A DNA stretch of 64,000 bases from Jeotgalicoccus psychrophilus DSM 19085 (GTDB taxonomy: Bacteria; Bacillota; Bacilli; Staphylococcales; Salinicoccaceae). How positions within the stretch are numbered: the first letter of the stretch is position 1; each line of letters begins with the position of its first letter. The stretch is from contig NZ_AUEF01000010.1 of assembly GCF_000425845.1 (NCBI RefSeq), positions 1 to 64,000 of the forward strand, given 5' to 3'. The notes beneath the pieces are model-generated. The model was given only the letters and a program-made list of their open reading frames with translations. It made no database searches and was not told the DNA's origin. This document shows, in pieces, positions 44,145-53,453 of this stretch. The translations under genes and the position numbers were made by a program.

Positions 44145-46139
44145 TTATCTTGCCCACACTCTGTGGGCTTTAACATCATTTAGGAAGCCATCGAAGTCCT
44201 GTTCGATATCAGTAACACCTGCGTCATCTTTAGTGAATGACAACGAGTCGAATATATTTACTGAGTCGGTGCCGAAACCAATTGCTTTTTTGTGCTTATA
44301 AGCAATTTCAAGGTTTTCAATTGCCGGTGCAGGGAGCGGTTGTTCTCCGCTGATTACAATTAGTGAGTCAAACAGCACGGCATGTACTGTATCGAATGTC
44401 GCATCTAATGTCATATCTCCGATATGATATATTTTATCCGAAATAAACATAGGCTGAAGCCCCTGTTTTTCAAGTTTCTCTTTCGTTTCTTTCAGAGTTT
44501 TCTCTGCAACATCAGGCATAATAATTACACCAACTGTACGTGTATTAAGTGAGAAGTTTGTATTCATCATACTTAAAGCAGGTGAACTTTTGTCGTAAGT
44601 TGATTCATTATTTTCAGCAGGTACCGCAGCACCAACCTGATCTGCAACGTATTCCGTTAAATCACGGTCGATATTGTTAAAGAGCTTCGTAAGGGCAAGT
44701 TCTCTGATTTCCATATCACATTTTCCAAGTTCAAAACTTACTGCATCGTATAAATGCTGTTTCTCATGTTTTGATAGTGAGTTTAAGAACATTTTTGCCT
44801 GGCTGAAGTGATCTTTAAAGCTGTCGCTTCTTGCCTGAACTTTACGTCCTTCCACTTTTTCCTGGTAATGTTCATAGCCGCCTTCTTCAGGACTTAAAGG
44901 TTCAGGCTGATTATTATTCATATGGTTAATATGATGTGCAGTCTGCCCTTTGTGAATCGACATCTGTCCATAGCCGTCACGCTGATTATTAGCAAATGGA
45001 CACATCGGACGGTTAATCGGCAGCTGGTGGAAGTTTGGTCCGCCAAGGCGAATTAACTGGGTGTCTGTGTACGAGAATAGACGTCCCTGCAAGAGAGGGT
45101 CATTTGAAAAATCAATGCCGGGTACAACGCTGCCCGGGTGAAATGCAACCTGCTCAGTTTCTGCAAAGTAGTTGTCCACGTTCTGGTTCAGCGACATCTT
45201 GCCGACGATTTGTACAGGCACATCTTCTTCCGGACATAATTTAGTCGGATCCAGAATATCAAAGTCCATTTTGAATTCATCTTCTTCATCGATGATCTGC
45301 AGGCCGAGCTCAAATTCTGCAGGAATTCCTTTTTCAATATTCTCCCATAAAGTCTGACGGTTGAAATCAATGTTTTTACCATTAATCATCTGAGCTTCAT
45401 CCCATAACACTGAATGCATGCCGTCTTTTGGTTTCCAGTGGAATTTAACAAAGTGGCTTTTACCTTCAGCATTAACGAGTCTGAATGTATGCACACCGAA
45501 ACCTTCCATCATGCTGAGGCTCTTAGGAATCGCACGGTCACTCATCAGCCACATTACCATATGCGCACTTTCTGTATTCATCGAGACATAATCCCAGAAA
45601 GTATTATGTGCAGAAGCAGCCTGAGGCATTTCATTATGCGGTTCTGGTTTAACTGCGTGGACAAAGTCCGGGAATTTAATTGCATCCTGCATAAAGAAGA
45701 CCGGCATGTTATTACCTACCAAGTCAAAGTTCCCTTCATCTGTATAAAATTTAGTCGCAAAACCGCGTACATCACGCGGAATATCCATTGAACCGCGGCT
45801 TCCGGCAACTGTAGAAAATCTTGTAAAAACAGGAGTTTTCTTACCGGGTTCTGTTAGGAATTTAGCTTTTGTATATTTTTCCAATGATTCGTAAACTTCG
45901 AATTCACCATGAACACCAAAACCGCGGGCGTGAACAACACGTTCCGGAATTCTTTCATGGTCAAAATGGGTCATTTTTTCGCGGAAATGGAAGTCTTCCA
46001 TTAAAGTTGGACCGCGTTCACCAGCTTTTAATGAAAATTCGTCTTCACTGACAGGCAGTCCCTGATTCGTCGTAAGCGGTGCATTTTTCGTGTTATCGAT
46101 CGTATCACGCTGATTCAGCTCGTCTTTCTTTCTAGACAT
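44145..46139 (-). CDS. katE: Large-subunit catalase (KatE/HPII type)
   Basis: The 664-residue enzyme is a clade 2 catalase. The distal His lies in ERVVHARGFGVHGEFEVY, the FTRFSTVAGSRGSMD and NNMPVFFMQDAIKFPD blocks are intact, and the proximal heme Tyr is in GRLFSYTDTQLIRLGGPNF. The C-terminal 150 residues form the flavodoxin/DJ-1-like domain of this clade (VGVIIMPDVAEKTLKE). It decomposes hydrogen peroxide. GGAGGGGA precedes the ATG. Bacillus katE is under sigma-B and a candidate sigma-B promoter is present here too. Confidence 0.95.
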   Translation of the reverse strand: MSRKKDELNQRDTIDNTKNAPLTTNQGLPVSEDEFSLKAGERGPTLMEDFHFREKMTHFDHERIPERVVHARGFGVHGEFEVYESLEKYTKAKFLTEPGKKTPVFTRFSTVAGSRGSMDIPRDVRGFATKFYTDEGNFDLVGNNMPVFFMQDAIKFPDFVHAVKPEPHNEMPQAASAHNTFWDYVSMNTESAHMVMWLMSDRAIPKSLSMMEGFGVHTFRLVNAEGKSHFVKFHWKPKDGMHSVLWDEAQMINGKNIDFNRQTLWENIEKGIPAEFELGLQIIDEEDEFKMDFDILDPTKLCPEEDVPVQIVGKMSLNQNVDNYFAETEQVAFHPGSVVPGIDFSNDPLLQGRLFSYTDTQLIRLGGPNFHQLPINRPMCPFANNQRDGYGQMSIHKGQTAHHINHMNNNQPEPLSPEEGGYEHYQEKVEGRKVQARSDSFKDHFSQAKMFLNSLSKHEKQHLYDAVSFELGKCDMEIRELALTKLFNNIDRDLTEYVADQVGAAVPAENNESTYDKSSPALSMMNTNFSLNTRTVGVIIMPDVAEKTLKETKEKLEKQGLQPMFISDKIYHIGDMTLDATFDTVHAVLFDSLIVISGEQPLPAPAIENLEIAYKHKKAIGFGTDSVNIFDSLSFTKDDAGVTDIEQDFDGFLNDVKAHRVWAR

Positions 46140-46175
46140 TAAAGATCCCCTCCTGAAATAAAATACATATTATAA

Positions 46176-46200
46176 ATACCCTTCTACAATTCGGTTAATA
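46176..46200 (-). promoter_or_regulatory. Candidate sigma-B promoter of katE
   Basis: On the minus strand TATTAA (46195-46200), 13 bases and GGGTAT (46176-46181) precede katE. The -10 is perfect but the -35 lacks the G and one T of GTTTAA. TTATAAT just downstream also resembles half of a PerR box. Confidence 0.4.
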
Positions 46201-46295
46201 AAATTTTAAATAATTTTAATCATTTATATATGATAGTATAGTAATATCTTTTTCTAATTTTAGAATATTCGGATAAAATAAGGGGGCGTAGATTT

Positions 46296-47687
46296 ATGAA
46301 TAAAGATTTAAAAAAGAAAAAGTGGGAATTCCCGGATACTTATGTCATCGTTTTTGCGGTGCTTCTGCTGGCAGTAGCAGCAACATACATAGTGCCTGCC
46401 GGAACTTTTGACAGAATCGAAAACGATGGAATTACAACTATCGTTTCAGGTACATATGAAAATGTGGAATCTGCACCAGCTGGTTTTATGGATATATTTA
46501 TGTCAGTTCAAACGGGAATGGTTGAAAGTGCGGGATTAATCTTCTTAGTATTATTTGCCGGCGGGATGTTTGAGATTATTAATAAATCAGGTGCGATACA
46601 TACAGGGATTTATTCGGCAATTGATAGAATGAGAGGGAAAGAATTCCTGCTGATTGCAACAATAATTATACTGTTTGCTCTCGGCGGAGCTGTCGGTGCA
46701 CTTGCGAACTCAGTAATTCCGTTCGTCGCAATAGGGGTACTCCTTGTAAAAGCTTTAAAACTCGATGCGATTGTCGCAGTGGCAATTACGTTCAATGCAG
46801 CATTTATCGGTTTTTCTGCAGGGTTTCTTAATCCATACACAGTAGGAGTTGCACATAACATCTCAGAACTTCCGTTATTTTCCGGTATGACGTTCAGACT
46901 GATTGCATTCGTTCTGCTTGTCGGAGTGACGATTTGGTATACATGGCGCTACTGCAGAAAAATATTAAATGACCCTTCAAGAAGCCTGATTGGTATCGAA
47001 GCAGGTGGTGAAGACAAACTGAATTTTGATGAGACATTTACAAGTCGTCATAAAATTATTTTACTGTGGACGGCAGCGGCATTAATATTCTTCGTTTTTG
47101 CAGTAGTTAAATTTCAATGGACCACAGATCATATGGCAGCATTTTTTGTTATTATTGGTTTAGTTGCGGGATTAATAGCAGGAATGAACTACAATACAAT
47201 CGCAATTACATTCTTGGAAGGGTGTAAGAATCTCGTATACGGTGCATTAATTATCGGACTTGCGAGAGCGGTGCTTGTGATTATGGAAAACGGTCAGATT
47301 CTGGATACACTTGTTAATGCGCTGTCACAGCCATTATCTGCTTTACCGCCTGTGGCAACAGCAATCGGTATGTTTGTAATGAACTCTGTATTTAATTTCT
47401 TTGTACCTTCAGGGAGCGGGCAGGCAGCAATTATGATGCCGATACAGACACCGCTTGCGGATATGATTGGTATTACGAGACAGGTCAGCGTACTGGCATT
47501 TCAGTTCGGTGACGGTTTTTCTAACGTACTGTTTCCAACTTCGGGTCCGTTGATGGCAAGTCTTGCGGTCGCAGGTGTGTCATGGATTAAATGGGCTAAG
47601 TGGTTTTTCCCGCTGTTTTTAATATGGACAGGCATAGCGTTTGTTCTTTTAACAGTCGCAGTGCTCATTAATCTTGGGCCATTTTAG
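46296..47687 (+). CDS. YfcC/DcuC-family membrane carrier
   Basis: The 463-residue protein has about eleven membrane segments and the YfcC landmarks PAGTFDR near residue 36, GLIFLVLFAGGMFEIINKSGAI, NPYTVGVAHNISELP, and FFVPSGSGQAAIMMPIQTPLADMIGI. Members carry amino acids, peptides or dicarboxylates; the substrate is unknown. AGGGGGCG precedes the ATG. It diverges from katE. Confidence 0.85.
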   Translation: MNKDLKKKKWEFPDTYVIVFAVLLLAVAATYIVPAGTFDRIENDGITTIVSGTYENVESAPAGFMDIFMSVQTGMVESAGLIFLVLFAGGMFEIINKSGAIHTGIYSAIDRMRGKEFLLIATIIILFALGGAVGALANSVIPFVAIGVLLVKALKLDAIVAVAITFNAAFIGFSAGFLNPYTVGVAHNISELPLFSGMTFRLIAFVLLVGVTIWYTWRYCRKILNDPSRSLIGIEAGGEDKLNFDETFTSRHKIILLWTAAALIFFVFAVVKFQWTTDHMAAFFVIIGLVAGLIAGMNYNTIAITFLEGCKNLVYGALIIGLARAVLVIMENGQILDTLVNALSQPLSALPPVATAIGMFVMNSVFNFFVPSGSGQAAIMMPIQTPLADMIGITRQVSVLAFQFGDGFSNVLFPTSGPLMASLAVAGVSWIKWAKWFFPLFLIWTGIAFVLLTVAVLINLGPF

Positions 47688-47751
47688 GAGAGAAATTACC
47701 TCCATCAAACTAGTTATAATGTAGTATAAACACAAAGGGGAGTTATTACAT

Positions 47752-48192
47752 ATGGAAATATACAACTATCATAACGACAAACTGGCAGCATCACCTAGAG
47801 AGATTTTTTCGGTGATAAATGATGATGAACAATTAAAAAAGATCTTTAGTATTCTGAAAGATATAGAATATAATACAAAAGGCAAACGTTCAAAAGGGAC
47901 GAAATTCAGAATAACGCTGGGCGTTAGAAATAAAACATACCGTTTCAGAAATGAAATCACTGAATACGTTGAAAACAACAGAATTGTTATGAAAACTAAG
48001 CTTAAACAGGGCGTTATAACAACGTTATTTAATGTTGAACCGGCTGGTGATTACTCAGAACTAACTGTGAAGTCTACGATAGAAAGCAGCATGGGCGTCA
48101 GGGTGTTTGCAATGACAGCAAAACCTGTCGTTAAATCAGTGATGAACAAAGAAATGAAGAAACTGGAAGAAGCAGTAACCAGAGAAAATTAA
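47752..48192 (+). CDS. SRPBCC/START-like protein
   Basis: The 146-residue protein has an SRPBCC-type order: ASPREIFSVINDDEQLKKIF, then RSKGTKFRITLGVRNKTYRFRNEITEYVENNRIVMKTKLKQG, TTLFNVEPAGDYSELTVKSTIE, and a C-terminal helix. These proteins bind hydrophobic ligands in a deep cavity; the ligand is unknown. AAAGGGGAG precedes the ATG. Confidence 0.7.
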   Translation: MEIYNYHNDKLAASPREIFSVINDDEQLKKIFSILKDIEYNTKGKRSKGTKFRITLGVRNKTYRFRNEITEYVENNRIVMKTKLKQGVITTLFNVEPAGDYSELTVKSTIESSMGVRVFAMTAKPVVKSVMNKEMKKLEEAVTREN

Positions 48193-48215
48193 TCTTATGT
48201 ATTTCTAAAAAGTGC

Positions 48216-48250
48216 AAGCTGCCTGTCGAATTTCGACAGGCAGCTTTTTA
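48216..48250 (+). terminator. Terminator
   Basis: AAGCTGCCTGTCGAA and TTCGACAGGCAGCTT are perfect 15-base complements around one base, followed by a T-run. Confidence 0.92.
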
Positions 48251-48352
48251 TATGAATATTTTACTGTAATTAAGGAATATACAAAGTACAATAGAGTAAT
48301 CGCTTAGTATCGTGAAAAGCTTAGAAATAAGAAAGAGTAGAGGGATTTCAGA

Positions 48353-49285
48353 ATGAAAAAGAGACCAAAAGCTAGACCAAATGCCAAAGCAAAAGCAAAA
48401 CCAAAAGCTAACCAAAATGCACCGCGTCACGAAGAGTGGACAGTAAAAGAACATACAGAGGTACTTGAATTTTTATTCAAAGTAATGCCGTCAAAAAGCC
48501 GTAATGCTGTTAAAGGTATTTTGAAACGCGGGCAGATCGTAGTCAATGACAAACCGACAACGCAGTTCGACCAAGTATTAAAACCGAGGGATCATGTTCA
48601 AATACGCGCACGTGTGGCTTCAACAAGTGCGAAATTAAAAGGTGTGAGTATACTCCACGAAGATGATGATTTGATTGTCATTGATAAGGAAAGCGGCATT
48701 TTATCTATGGGCTCAAAGCAGGAGCGTCAAATGACTGCTTACAAACAGCTGATGGAATATGTACAGAGCATTCACGCGAATAACCGGGTATTTATCGTGC
48801 ATCGTCTGGACCGTGACACTTCCGGTGTAATGATATTTGCGCGCAGTAAAATGGTTCAGCAGCGCCTGCAAAAGGCATGGACTGAAACTGTGCAGGAACG
48901 TTCATATGTAGCACTTGTAGAAGGTATCGTAAAAAAAGATGGAACAATTACATCATGGCTTACAGAGGACAAGACATTTATGATGCACTCAAGTCCGAAA
49001 CCAAATCATGGTCAAAAAGCGATTACACATTATAAAGTGCTGAAAACGAATCGCAGATTCTCATTATTGAAAGTGAACTTGGAAACAGGGCGTAAAAATC
49101 AGATTCGTGTACACATGCAGGAGCTCGGACATCCAATTGTCGGCGATAAAAAATACGGTTCTGAGATTAATGCGATTAACAGACTTGGGCTTCATGCGAA
49201 TGTAATTAAATTTACTCATCCGACTAGTGGTAAAGTCATGCGCTTTGAATCTGAAACACCAGCATCATTTACTAGAGGATTTTAA
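48353..49285 (+). CDS. RluA-family pseudouridine synthase with S4 domain
   Basis: The 310-residue protein begins with an unusual Lys/Ala/Pro-rich tail of about 25 residues (KKRPKARPNAKAKAKPKA), then an S4 RNA-binding domain (EFLFKVMPSKSRNAVKGILKRGQIVVN) and the synthase domain with the catalytic Asp in HRLDRDTSG, plus GRKNQIRVHMQELGHPIVGDKKYG. It isomerises uridine in rRNA or tRNA. The basic tail probably adds RNA affinity. AGAGGGA precedes the ATG. Confidence 0.9.
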   Translation: MKKRPKARPNAKAKAKPKANQNAPRHEEWTVKEHTEVLEFLFKVMPSKSRNAVKGILKRGQIVVNDKPTTQFDQVLKPRDHVQIRARVASTSAKLKGVSILHEDDDLIVIDKESGILSMGSKQERQMTAYKQLMEYVQSIHANNRVFIVHRLDRDTSGVMIFARSKMVQQRLQKAWTETVQERSYVALVEGIVKKDGTITSWLTEDKTFMMHSSPKPNHGQKAITHYKVLKTNRRFSLLKVNLETGRKNQIRVHMQELGHPIVGDKKYGSEINAINRLGLHANVIKFTHPTSGKVMRFESETPASFTRGF

Positions 49286-49304
49286 GTAGAAAACGGGGTG
49301 GAGT

Positions 49305-49769
49305 ATGCAAATCTTCAGAGTGCACGAAAATCATAAGATAAGTGCGCAATTTTTAGATAATCGACGGCTGTCTAAACAGGTGCTGGAAATGTATCAAATT
49401 ATCCGGGTCTGTCTTGGAGAAATGAAAATTATTGAAACGAATACCCGTTATCTTACTCATCCGATTGTGAAGTCTATTTATAATGAAGGATACCCTTATA
49501 TACTTGATGCACATGCTTTGCTTAGAGAGCTGGATGAGGAGCATCAACGGCGTGGAGGGAAGCGCTCAATTGAATTCAGGAAGGATTTGTCTGCACTCAG
49601 TGAGATTGTTGAGGCGCACAAGTCTAAGTTTAATCCTGAGCAAATTCCGCCTTTCTTCGTTTACGGTGATGAAAAGTTATACGGTGAAGCAGTTTACGGA
49701 CGTTATGAACAATTATTATTTGATAAATGGCGGCTGGATAAAATATCACCGCGCTGCAATATAAAATGA
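49305..49769 (+). CDS. Pyrimidine dimer DNA glycosylase-like protein (MSMEG_6728 type)
   Basis: The 154-residue protein begins MQIFRVHENHKISAQFLDNRRLSKQVLEMYQIIR, resembling the MQTFLPYPDFAKSA-LD-KRLGKQRVE start of proteins annotated as MSMEG_6728 family or pyrimidine dimer DNA glycosylase. THPIVKSIYNEGYPYILDAHALLREL also fits. The match is from memory and activity is unproven. It follows the pseudouridine synthase gene by 19 bases, so the two may share a transcript. Confidence 0.55.
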   Translation: MQIFRVHENHKISAQFLDNRRLSKQVLEMYQIIRVCLGEMKIIETNTRYLTHPIVKSIYNEGYPYILDAHALLRELDEEHQRRGGKRSIEFRKDLSALSEIVEAHKSKFNPEQIPPFFVYGDEKLYGEAVYGRYEQLLFDKWRLDKISPRCNIK

Positions 49770-49812
49770 AATCAGGCTCAGACTTTTTAAAAAAGTCTGA
49801 GCCTGATTATTT
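49770..49812 (+). terminator. Terminator
   Basis: AATCAGGCTCAGACTTTTT and AAAAAGTCTGAGCCTGATT form a 19-bp stem, followed by a TATTTTTAT tail. Confidence 0.92.
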
Positions 49813-50253
49813 TTATCTGAAATATTTTTTATCAGCGCGGGATTTGAATGCTGTATTTCAGTCATGTTGGCAATATAAGTTTATAGTAGACAAAAACAGG
49901 GAATTATTTATGTAAAAATACACTAATGAAGGAGTTAAAACGCATTCATGTCCTGGAGATGTTTAATTTTACCATTATCCATGTTATCATTATTAGTTGT
50001 TTAGAGCATATTTAACTATGCATCCCTTTGTCGTGCGATTCTATTCGCAATGCATTATTGTCTTGAAGTATTACTCAGACATTATTTAACGTCACCGCTT
50101 TTATTTCATTTTTTCTGGAGTGCACATGCATTTTCCATCTTTTTTCTCAAAAAAAGTAAAGTGATACAGAATCACTGATTATCTTATATAGAGACCTCTC
50201 TTTTTTAGTATGTCTTTATATGAGACATCATAATTTAATAAGGAGGATATTTC
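49813..50253. other. Intergenic region of about 440 bases upstream of the BCCT gene
   Basis: No ORF with a ribosome site is visible until the BCCT transporter. Two short hairpins occur near its right end: AGTGAT-ACAGA-ATCACT (50160-50176) and ATGTCT-TTATATG-AGACAT (50210-50228). The long leader may hold osmotic or transcript-level control of the transporter, or an unannotated small RNA. I cannot distinguish these. Confidence 0.4.
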
Positions 50254-51900
50254 ATGAGAAACAGAAAATCAACAGTAACCCCTGTATTCTATATTTCACT
50301 TGCTGTCGCATTTGTATTTATTTTATGGGGCGCGTTTTTCCCGGCGAATCTGGAAACTATTTTAGGTTATATTAACAATTTTATTTCTAATGAACTCGGC
50401 TGGGTATATATGCTCGCAATGACGGGCTTTGTAATTTTTGCACTTTATCTTGTTATCAGTCCTTACGGTAAGATTCGTTTAGGTAAACAGGATGAAAAAC
50501 CTCAGTACAGCTATTTCACATGGTTCTCGTTCCTGTTCACAGCAGGTATGGGTGTCGGACTTGTATTTTACGGTGTAAATGAACCGCTGACACATTTCCA
50601 CAACCCGCCGATTACAGAAGGCGGCACGGCACTTGCTCAGCAGGAAGCACTACAATATACATTATTTCACTGGGGACTTCACCCATGGGCAGTATATGCA
50701 GTAGTTGGACTGGCACTGGCATATTTCAACTTCAGACACAACGCACCGCTGCTAATGAGTTCAGCACTGTCACCTTTAATTGGTGAAAGATCAAAAGGCT
50801 GGATGGGTACAACAGTTGACGTTATAGCAGTATTCGGTACAATTTTCGGTATTGCAACGTCGCTTGGTCTCGGGGCAACTCAGATTACAGCAGGCTTAAG
50901 CTACAGCTTTGATGCGATAGAAAATAATCTGCTGACACAGATGATAGTAGTTATTATTATTACAATTGCCTTTATCGCATCAGCAGTGACAGGGCTTAAC
51001 AAAGGTATTCGTTATTTAAGTATGGGTAACGTTGTTATTGCAATTGCATTAATGATTTTCGTATTTGTATTTGGCTCCTCAGTATTAATGATTGAATCAT
51101 TTATGACGAATACCGGAAACTATCTGCAGAACTTAGTGAGTATGACATTTAACATGAACTCATTTGTTGGTGACAGAGGGTTCCTCGACAGCTGGACATT
51201 ATTCTACTGGGCTTGGTGGATTGGCTGGGCTGCATTCGTCGGAAGCTTTATCGCACGTGTTTCACGAGGCAGAACAATCCGTGAATTCATCATTGGTGTA
51301 ATGGGTGTTCCGGTACTCTTCAGTGCACTATGGTTCGCAATTTTCGGTGTTGCAGGTATTGAAACAGATAACATTCTTGGCGGCGGACTTTACAGTCTGA
51401 TAGAGACGCAGGGTAACGAAGTAGCACTATTCGCATTCCTTGAAAACTATCCGGCGGCACCGCTCATTATGGGTATTGCGATATTGCTGATTGCGTCATT
51501 CTTCGTCACTTCAGCAGACAGCGGTACGTTCGTTCTCAGTATGCTGACAACTGGCGGTTCATTGAACCCGCCGCTTAAAGTTAAATTAATCTGGGGCGGT
51601 ATCTTAGCTGCTACAGCAATGGTATTACTTGCTTCCGGTGGTTTGAATGCTCTCCAGATGGCGATGTTAATTGCGGCATTCCCATTCACGTTTATCGTGA
51701 TTATGCTGGCAATATCACTATACAAAGCATTGCGCAGTGAGCATGGCATTATCCAGCTGGAGAAACAGCAGCTGATTTTTGAATCAAGTTACAGAGAAGA
51801 TACACAAAAAGAACTGGAAGAAAAACGCGAGGCGTTTGAAGAAACACTTCCGGATGAACAGCCGCCTGAAGTTGAAGCGGAAACGAAAGAAGATAAATAG
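50254..51900 (+). CDS. BCCT-family betaine/choline/carnitine transporter
   Basis: The 548-residue protein has twelve membrane segments and the BCCT signatures: FLFTAGMGVGLVFYGVNEPLTHF, and the Trp-rich segment LFYWAWWIGWAAFVGSFIARVSRGRTIREFI. The C-terminal charged tail of about 50 residues (EKREAFEETLPDEQPPEVEAE) is cytosolic and acidic. It imports glycine betaine or another trimethylammonium solute with sodium, as OpuD does. AAGGAGG precedes the ATG. Confidence 0.93.
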   Translation: MRNRKSTVTPVFYISLAVAFVFILWGAFFPANLETILGYINNFISNELGWVYMLAMTGFVIFALYLVISPYGKIRLGKQDEKPQYSYFTWFSFLFTAGMGVGLVFYGVNEPLTHFHNPPITEGGTALAQQEALQYTLFHWGLHPWAVYAVVGLALAYFNFRHNAPLLMSSALSPLIGERSKGWMGTTVDVIAVFGTIFGIATSLGLGATQITAGLSYSFDAIENNLLTQMIVVIIITIAFIASAVTGLNKGIRYLSMGNVVIAIALMIFVFVFGSSVLMIESFMTNTGNYLQNLVSMTFNMNSFVGDRGFLDSWTLFYWAWWIGWAAFVGSFIARVSRGRTIREFIIGVMGVPVLFSALWFAIFGVAGIETDNILGGGLYSLIETQGNEVALFAFLENYPAAPLIMGIAILLIASFFVTSADSGTFVLSMLTTGGSLNPPLKVKLIWGGILAATAMVLLASGGLNALQMAMLIAAFPFTFIVIMLAISLYKALRSEHGIIQLEKQQLIFESSYREDTQKELEEKREAFEETLPDEQPPEVEAETKEDK

Positions 51901-51910
51901 AATAACTTCA

Positions 51911-51945
51911 AAAAGGATGCCGGACTCACCGGCATCCTTTTTTTA
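51911..51945 (+). terminator. Terminator after the BCCT gene
   Basis: AAAAGGATGCCGG and CCGGCATCCTTTT form a 13-bp stem with loop ACTCA and a T-run. Confidence 0.93.
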
Positions 51946-52007
51946 ATGATTACAATTCGATGAAAACGGGCAAATATATGTATATGAAATTTTAGGAGGA
52001 CGTAGTT

Positions 52008-52520
52008 TTGAGAAAAGCAGCAGAAATTGAAATCACACCTCTGAAGCATCCTGATGACGGGATGATACCGAATCATCCATTTTATCCCTTGCTGCATTAT
52101 AAAAACGTTATAGAAGAAAACGATGATACAGAAAAAATATTAAGTGATAACAATTGGCGCGGTATATGGAAAGGCGGCGTAGCGCCTTATCATCACTACC
52201 ACAGCATAACGCATGAGGTGATTGTTGTAGACAGCGGTACAGCAAGGCTGCATCTCGGCGGTGAAGAGGGTACAAAAGTTAAAGTCGAAGCAGGAGATGT
52301 TGCGGTTATCCCGGCAGGATTCGGTCATAAGAATATTGACAGCAGTCCGGACTTTGCAGTGTACGGCGCATATCCTGACGGCAAAGAATATGACTTCTGC
52401 TATGGTAAAAAAGAAGAACGCGAAGAAAAACTTAAAAATATAAGAAATGTGCCTATACCTGATAATGATCCGGTATTTGGTGCGGATGGTCCTTTATTTA
52501 AATATTGGAAAGACGAATAG
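52008..52520 (+). CDS. Cupin domain protein
   Basis: The 170-residue protein has a single cupin with metal-binding residues in PYHHYHSITHEVIVVDSGTARLHLGGEEG and VEAGDVAVIPAGFGHKN. It starts with TTG at 52008 after GGAGG. The substrate is unknown; similar proteins are annotated only as cupins. Confidence 0.8.
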   Translation: MRKAAEIEITPLKHPDDGMIPNHPFYPLLHYKNVIEENDDTEKILSDNNWRGIWKGGVAPYHHYHSITHEVIVVDSGTARLHLGGEEGTKVKVEAGDVAVIPAGFGHKNIDSSPDFAVYGAYPDGKEYDFCYGKKEEREEKLKNIRNVPIPDNDPVFGADGPLFKYWKDE

Positions 52521-52552
52521 ACTATCCGAAATATACAGAGGAGTGTAATAAT

Positions 52553-52951
52553 ATGGGGATATTTGATTTTCTGAAACAAAGTGACGATAAAGGTGATGCA
52601 GAACAGAAAACGCAAGAGGCTTATTCCGAGCTTTCAACCGGTCTCGATGACTACCAAAATCCGACATGGTCACAAGTTGAAAGTGCGCTAAAAGATATCA
52701 TAGATGAGGAAGACAGTTTTGCGACGCTGTCGTTCCACAACTGGGGGTTGGAAGTTGACACGCTGCAGTGTATTAAAGATGAAAAGGGTTATACTATCGA
52801 AGCACTGCCGGCAATGGAGACAGAAAACTTCGGCAAGATTTACCACCTCGACGGATTGAGTTATGAAGATACTGTAAAACGTTTTGAAGAATTTTACGAA
52901 AAGCAAAAAGTTACAGGGTATAAAGAATTCTCACAAGACAGTTTTGAATAA
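52553..52951 (+). CDS. Acidic cytosolic protein of unknown function
   Basis: The 132-residue protein starts MGIFDFLKQSDDKGDAEQ and is strongly acidic. It has two regions with strand-helix alternation (SFATLSFHNWGLEVDTLQCIKD, IEALPAMETENFGKIYHLDGL). I do not recognise a family. The ATG at 52553 follows AGAGGAG and lies 32 bases after the cupin gene, so they may be co-transcribed. Confidence 0.65.
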   Translation: MGIFDFLKQSDDKGDAEQKTQEAYSELSTGLDDYQNPTWSQVESALKDIIDEEDSFATLSFHNWGLEVDTLQCIKDEKGYTIEALPAMETENFGKIYHLDGLSYEDTVKRFEEFYEKQKVTGYKEFSQDSFE

Positions 52952-52956
52952 AAAAA

Positions 52957-52986
52957 GACGGAAGCAGTTCTTTGCTTCCGTTTTTC
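52957..52986. terminator. Bidirectional terminator
   Basis: ACGGAAGCA and TGCTTCCGT flanked by A-runs and T-runs sit between two convergent genes. A similar hairpin occurs at 55563-55590. Confidence 0.85.
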
Positions 52987-52996
52987 TATGTAGAAT

Positions 52997-53449
52997 TTAT
53001 ACAATCCCTTGCATTCTTAAAATTATTTCTGCAATAACCGCTGAACCCAGATACGTTCCTAATAAGACCAGCATTCCGATAATAATAGTTTTCCAGCCCA
53101 TCTTTGCAAAGTCGGCCCAGGAATTACCTATTGAAATACCAGCATATGCAAGAATTGGTGTGGTCAGCGACAGCAGGTTAACTTCGGATGTCCATTCAGA
53201 TATTTTTTCTGCACCCGGTACTCCGGGAATAGTTAGGACAAAAGCGAGAATCCCGATATACGCTATGGCGGGCAGCTTGAAAGGAAGAATTTCATGAATG
53301 ACCATGCCGATTAAAACGATGACCATTAAACTGATAATACCAGGTAAAGCTGCCAGCGGCATCACTTCATAGCCGATAAAGTTGCCGAGCAGTGTCATTG
53401 CAGCCACAAGGGAAAGTGTTAAGGTCCAATCTGTTAATTTCTCTAACAT
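52997..53449 (-). CDS. Small membrane subunit of a DUF3100-linked carrier
   Basis: The 150-residue protein has four or five membrane segments (LTLSLVAAMTLLGNFIGYEV, GIISLMVIVLIGMVIHEIL, AIAYIGILAFVLTIPGV, and a last one ending GTYLGSAVIAEIILRM). It begins 4 bases after the DUF3100 protein, so both are translated together. The TPILAYAGISIGNSWADFAKMGWK segment resembles carrier re-entrant loops. It is probably the second half of a two-part transporter. Confidence 0.65.
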   Translation of the reverse strand: MLEKLTDWTLTLSLVAAMTLLGNFIGYEVMPLAALPGIISLMVIVLIGMVIHEILPFKLPAIAYIGILAFVLTIPGVPGAEKISEWTSEVNLLSLTTPILAYAGISIGNSWADFAKMGWKTIIIGMLVLLGTYLGSAVIAEIILRMQGIV

Positions 53450-53453
53450 TATC

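Noticed and set aside
44145-46139. Antisense ORFs of 60-125 codons inside katE, guaBA, topB and other genes
   Set aside because: They lie opposite strongly conserved coding sequence, lack ribosome sites and have compositions expected from shadow frames.
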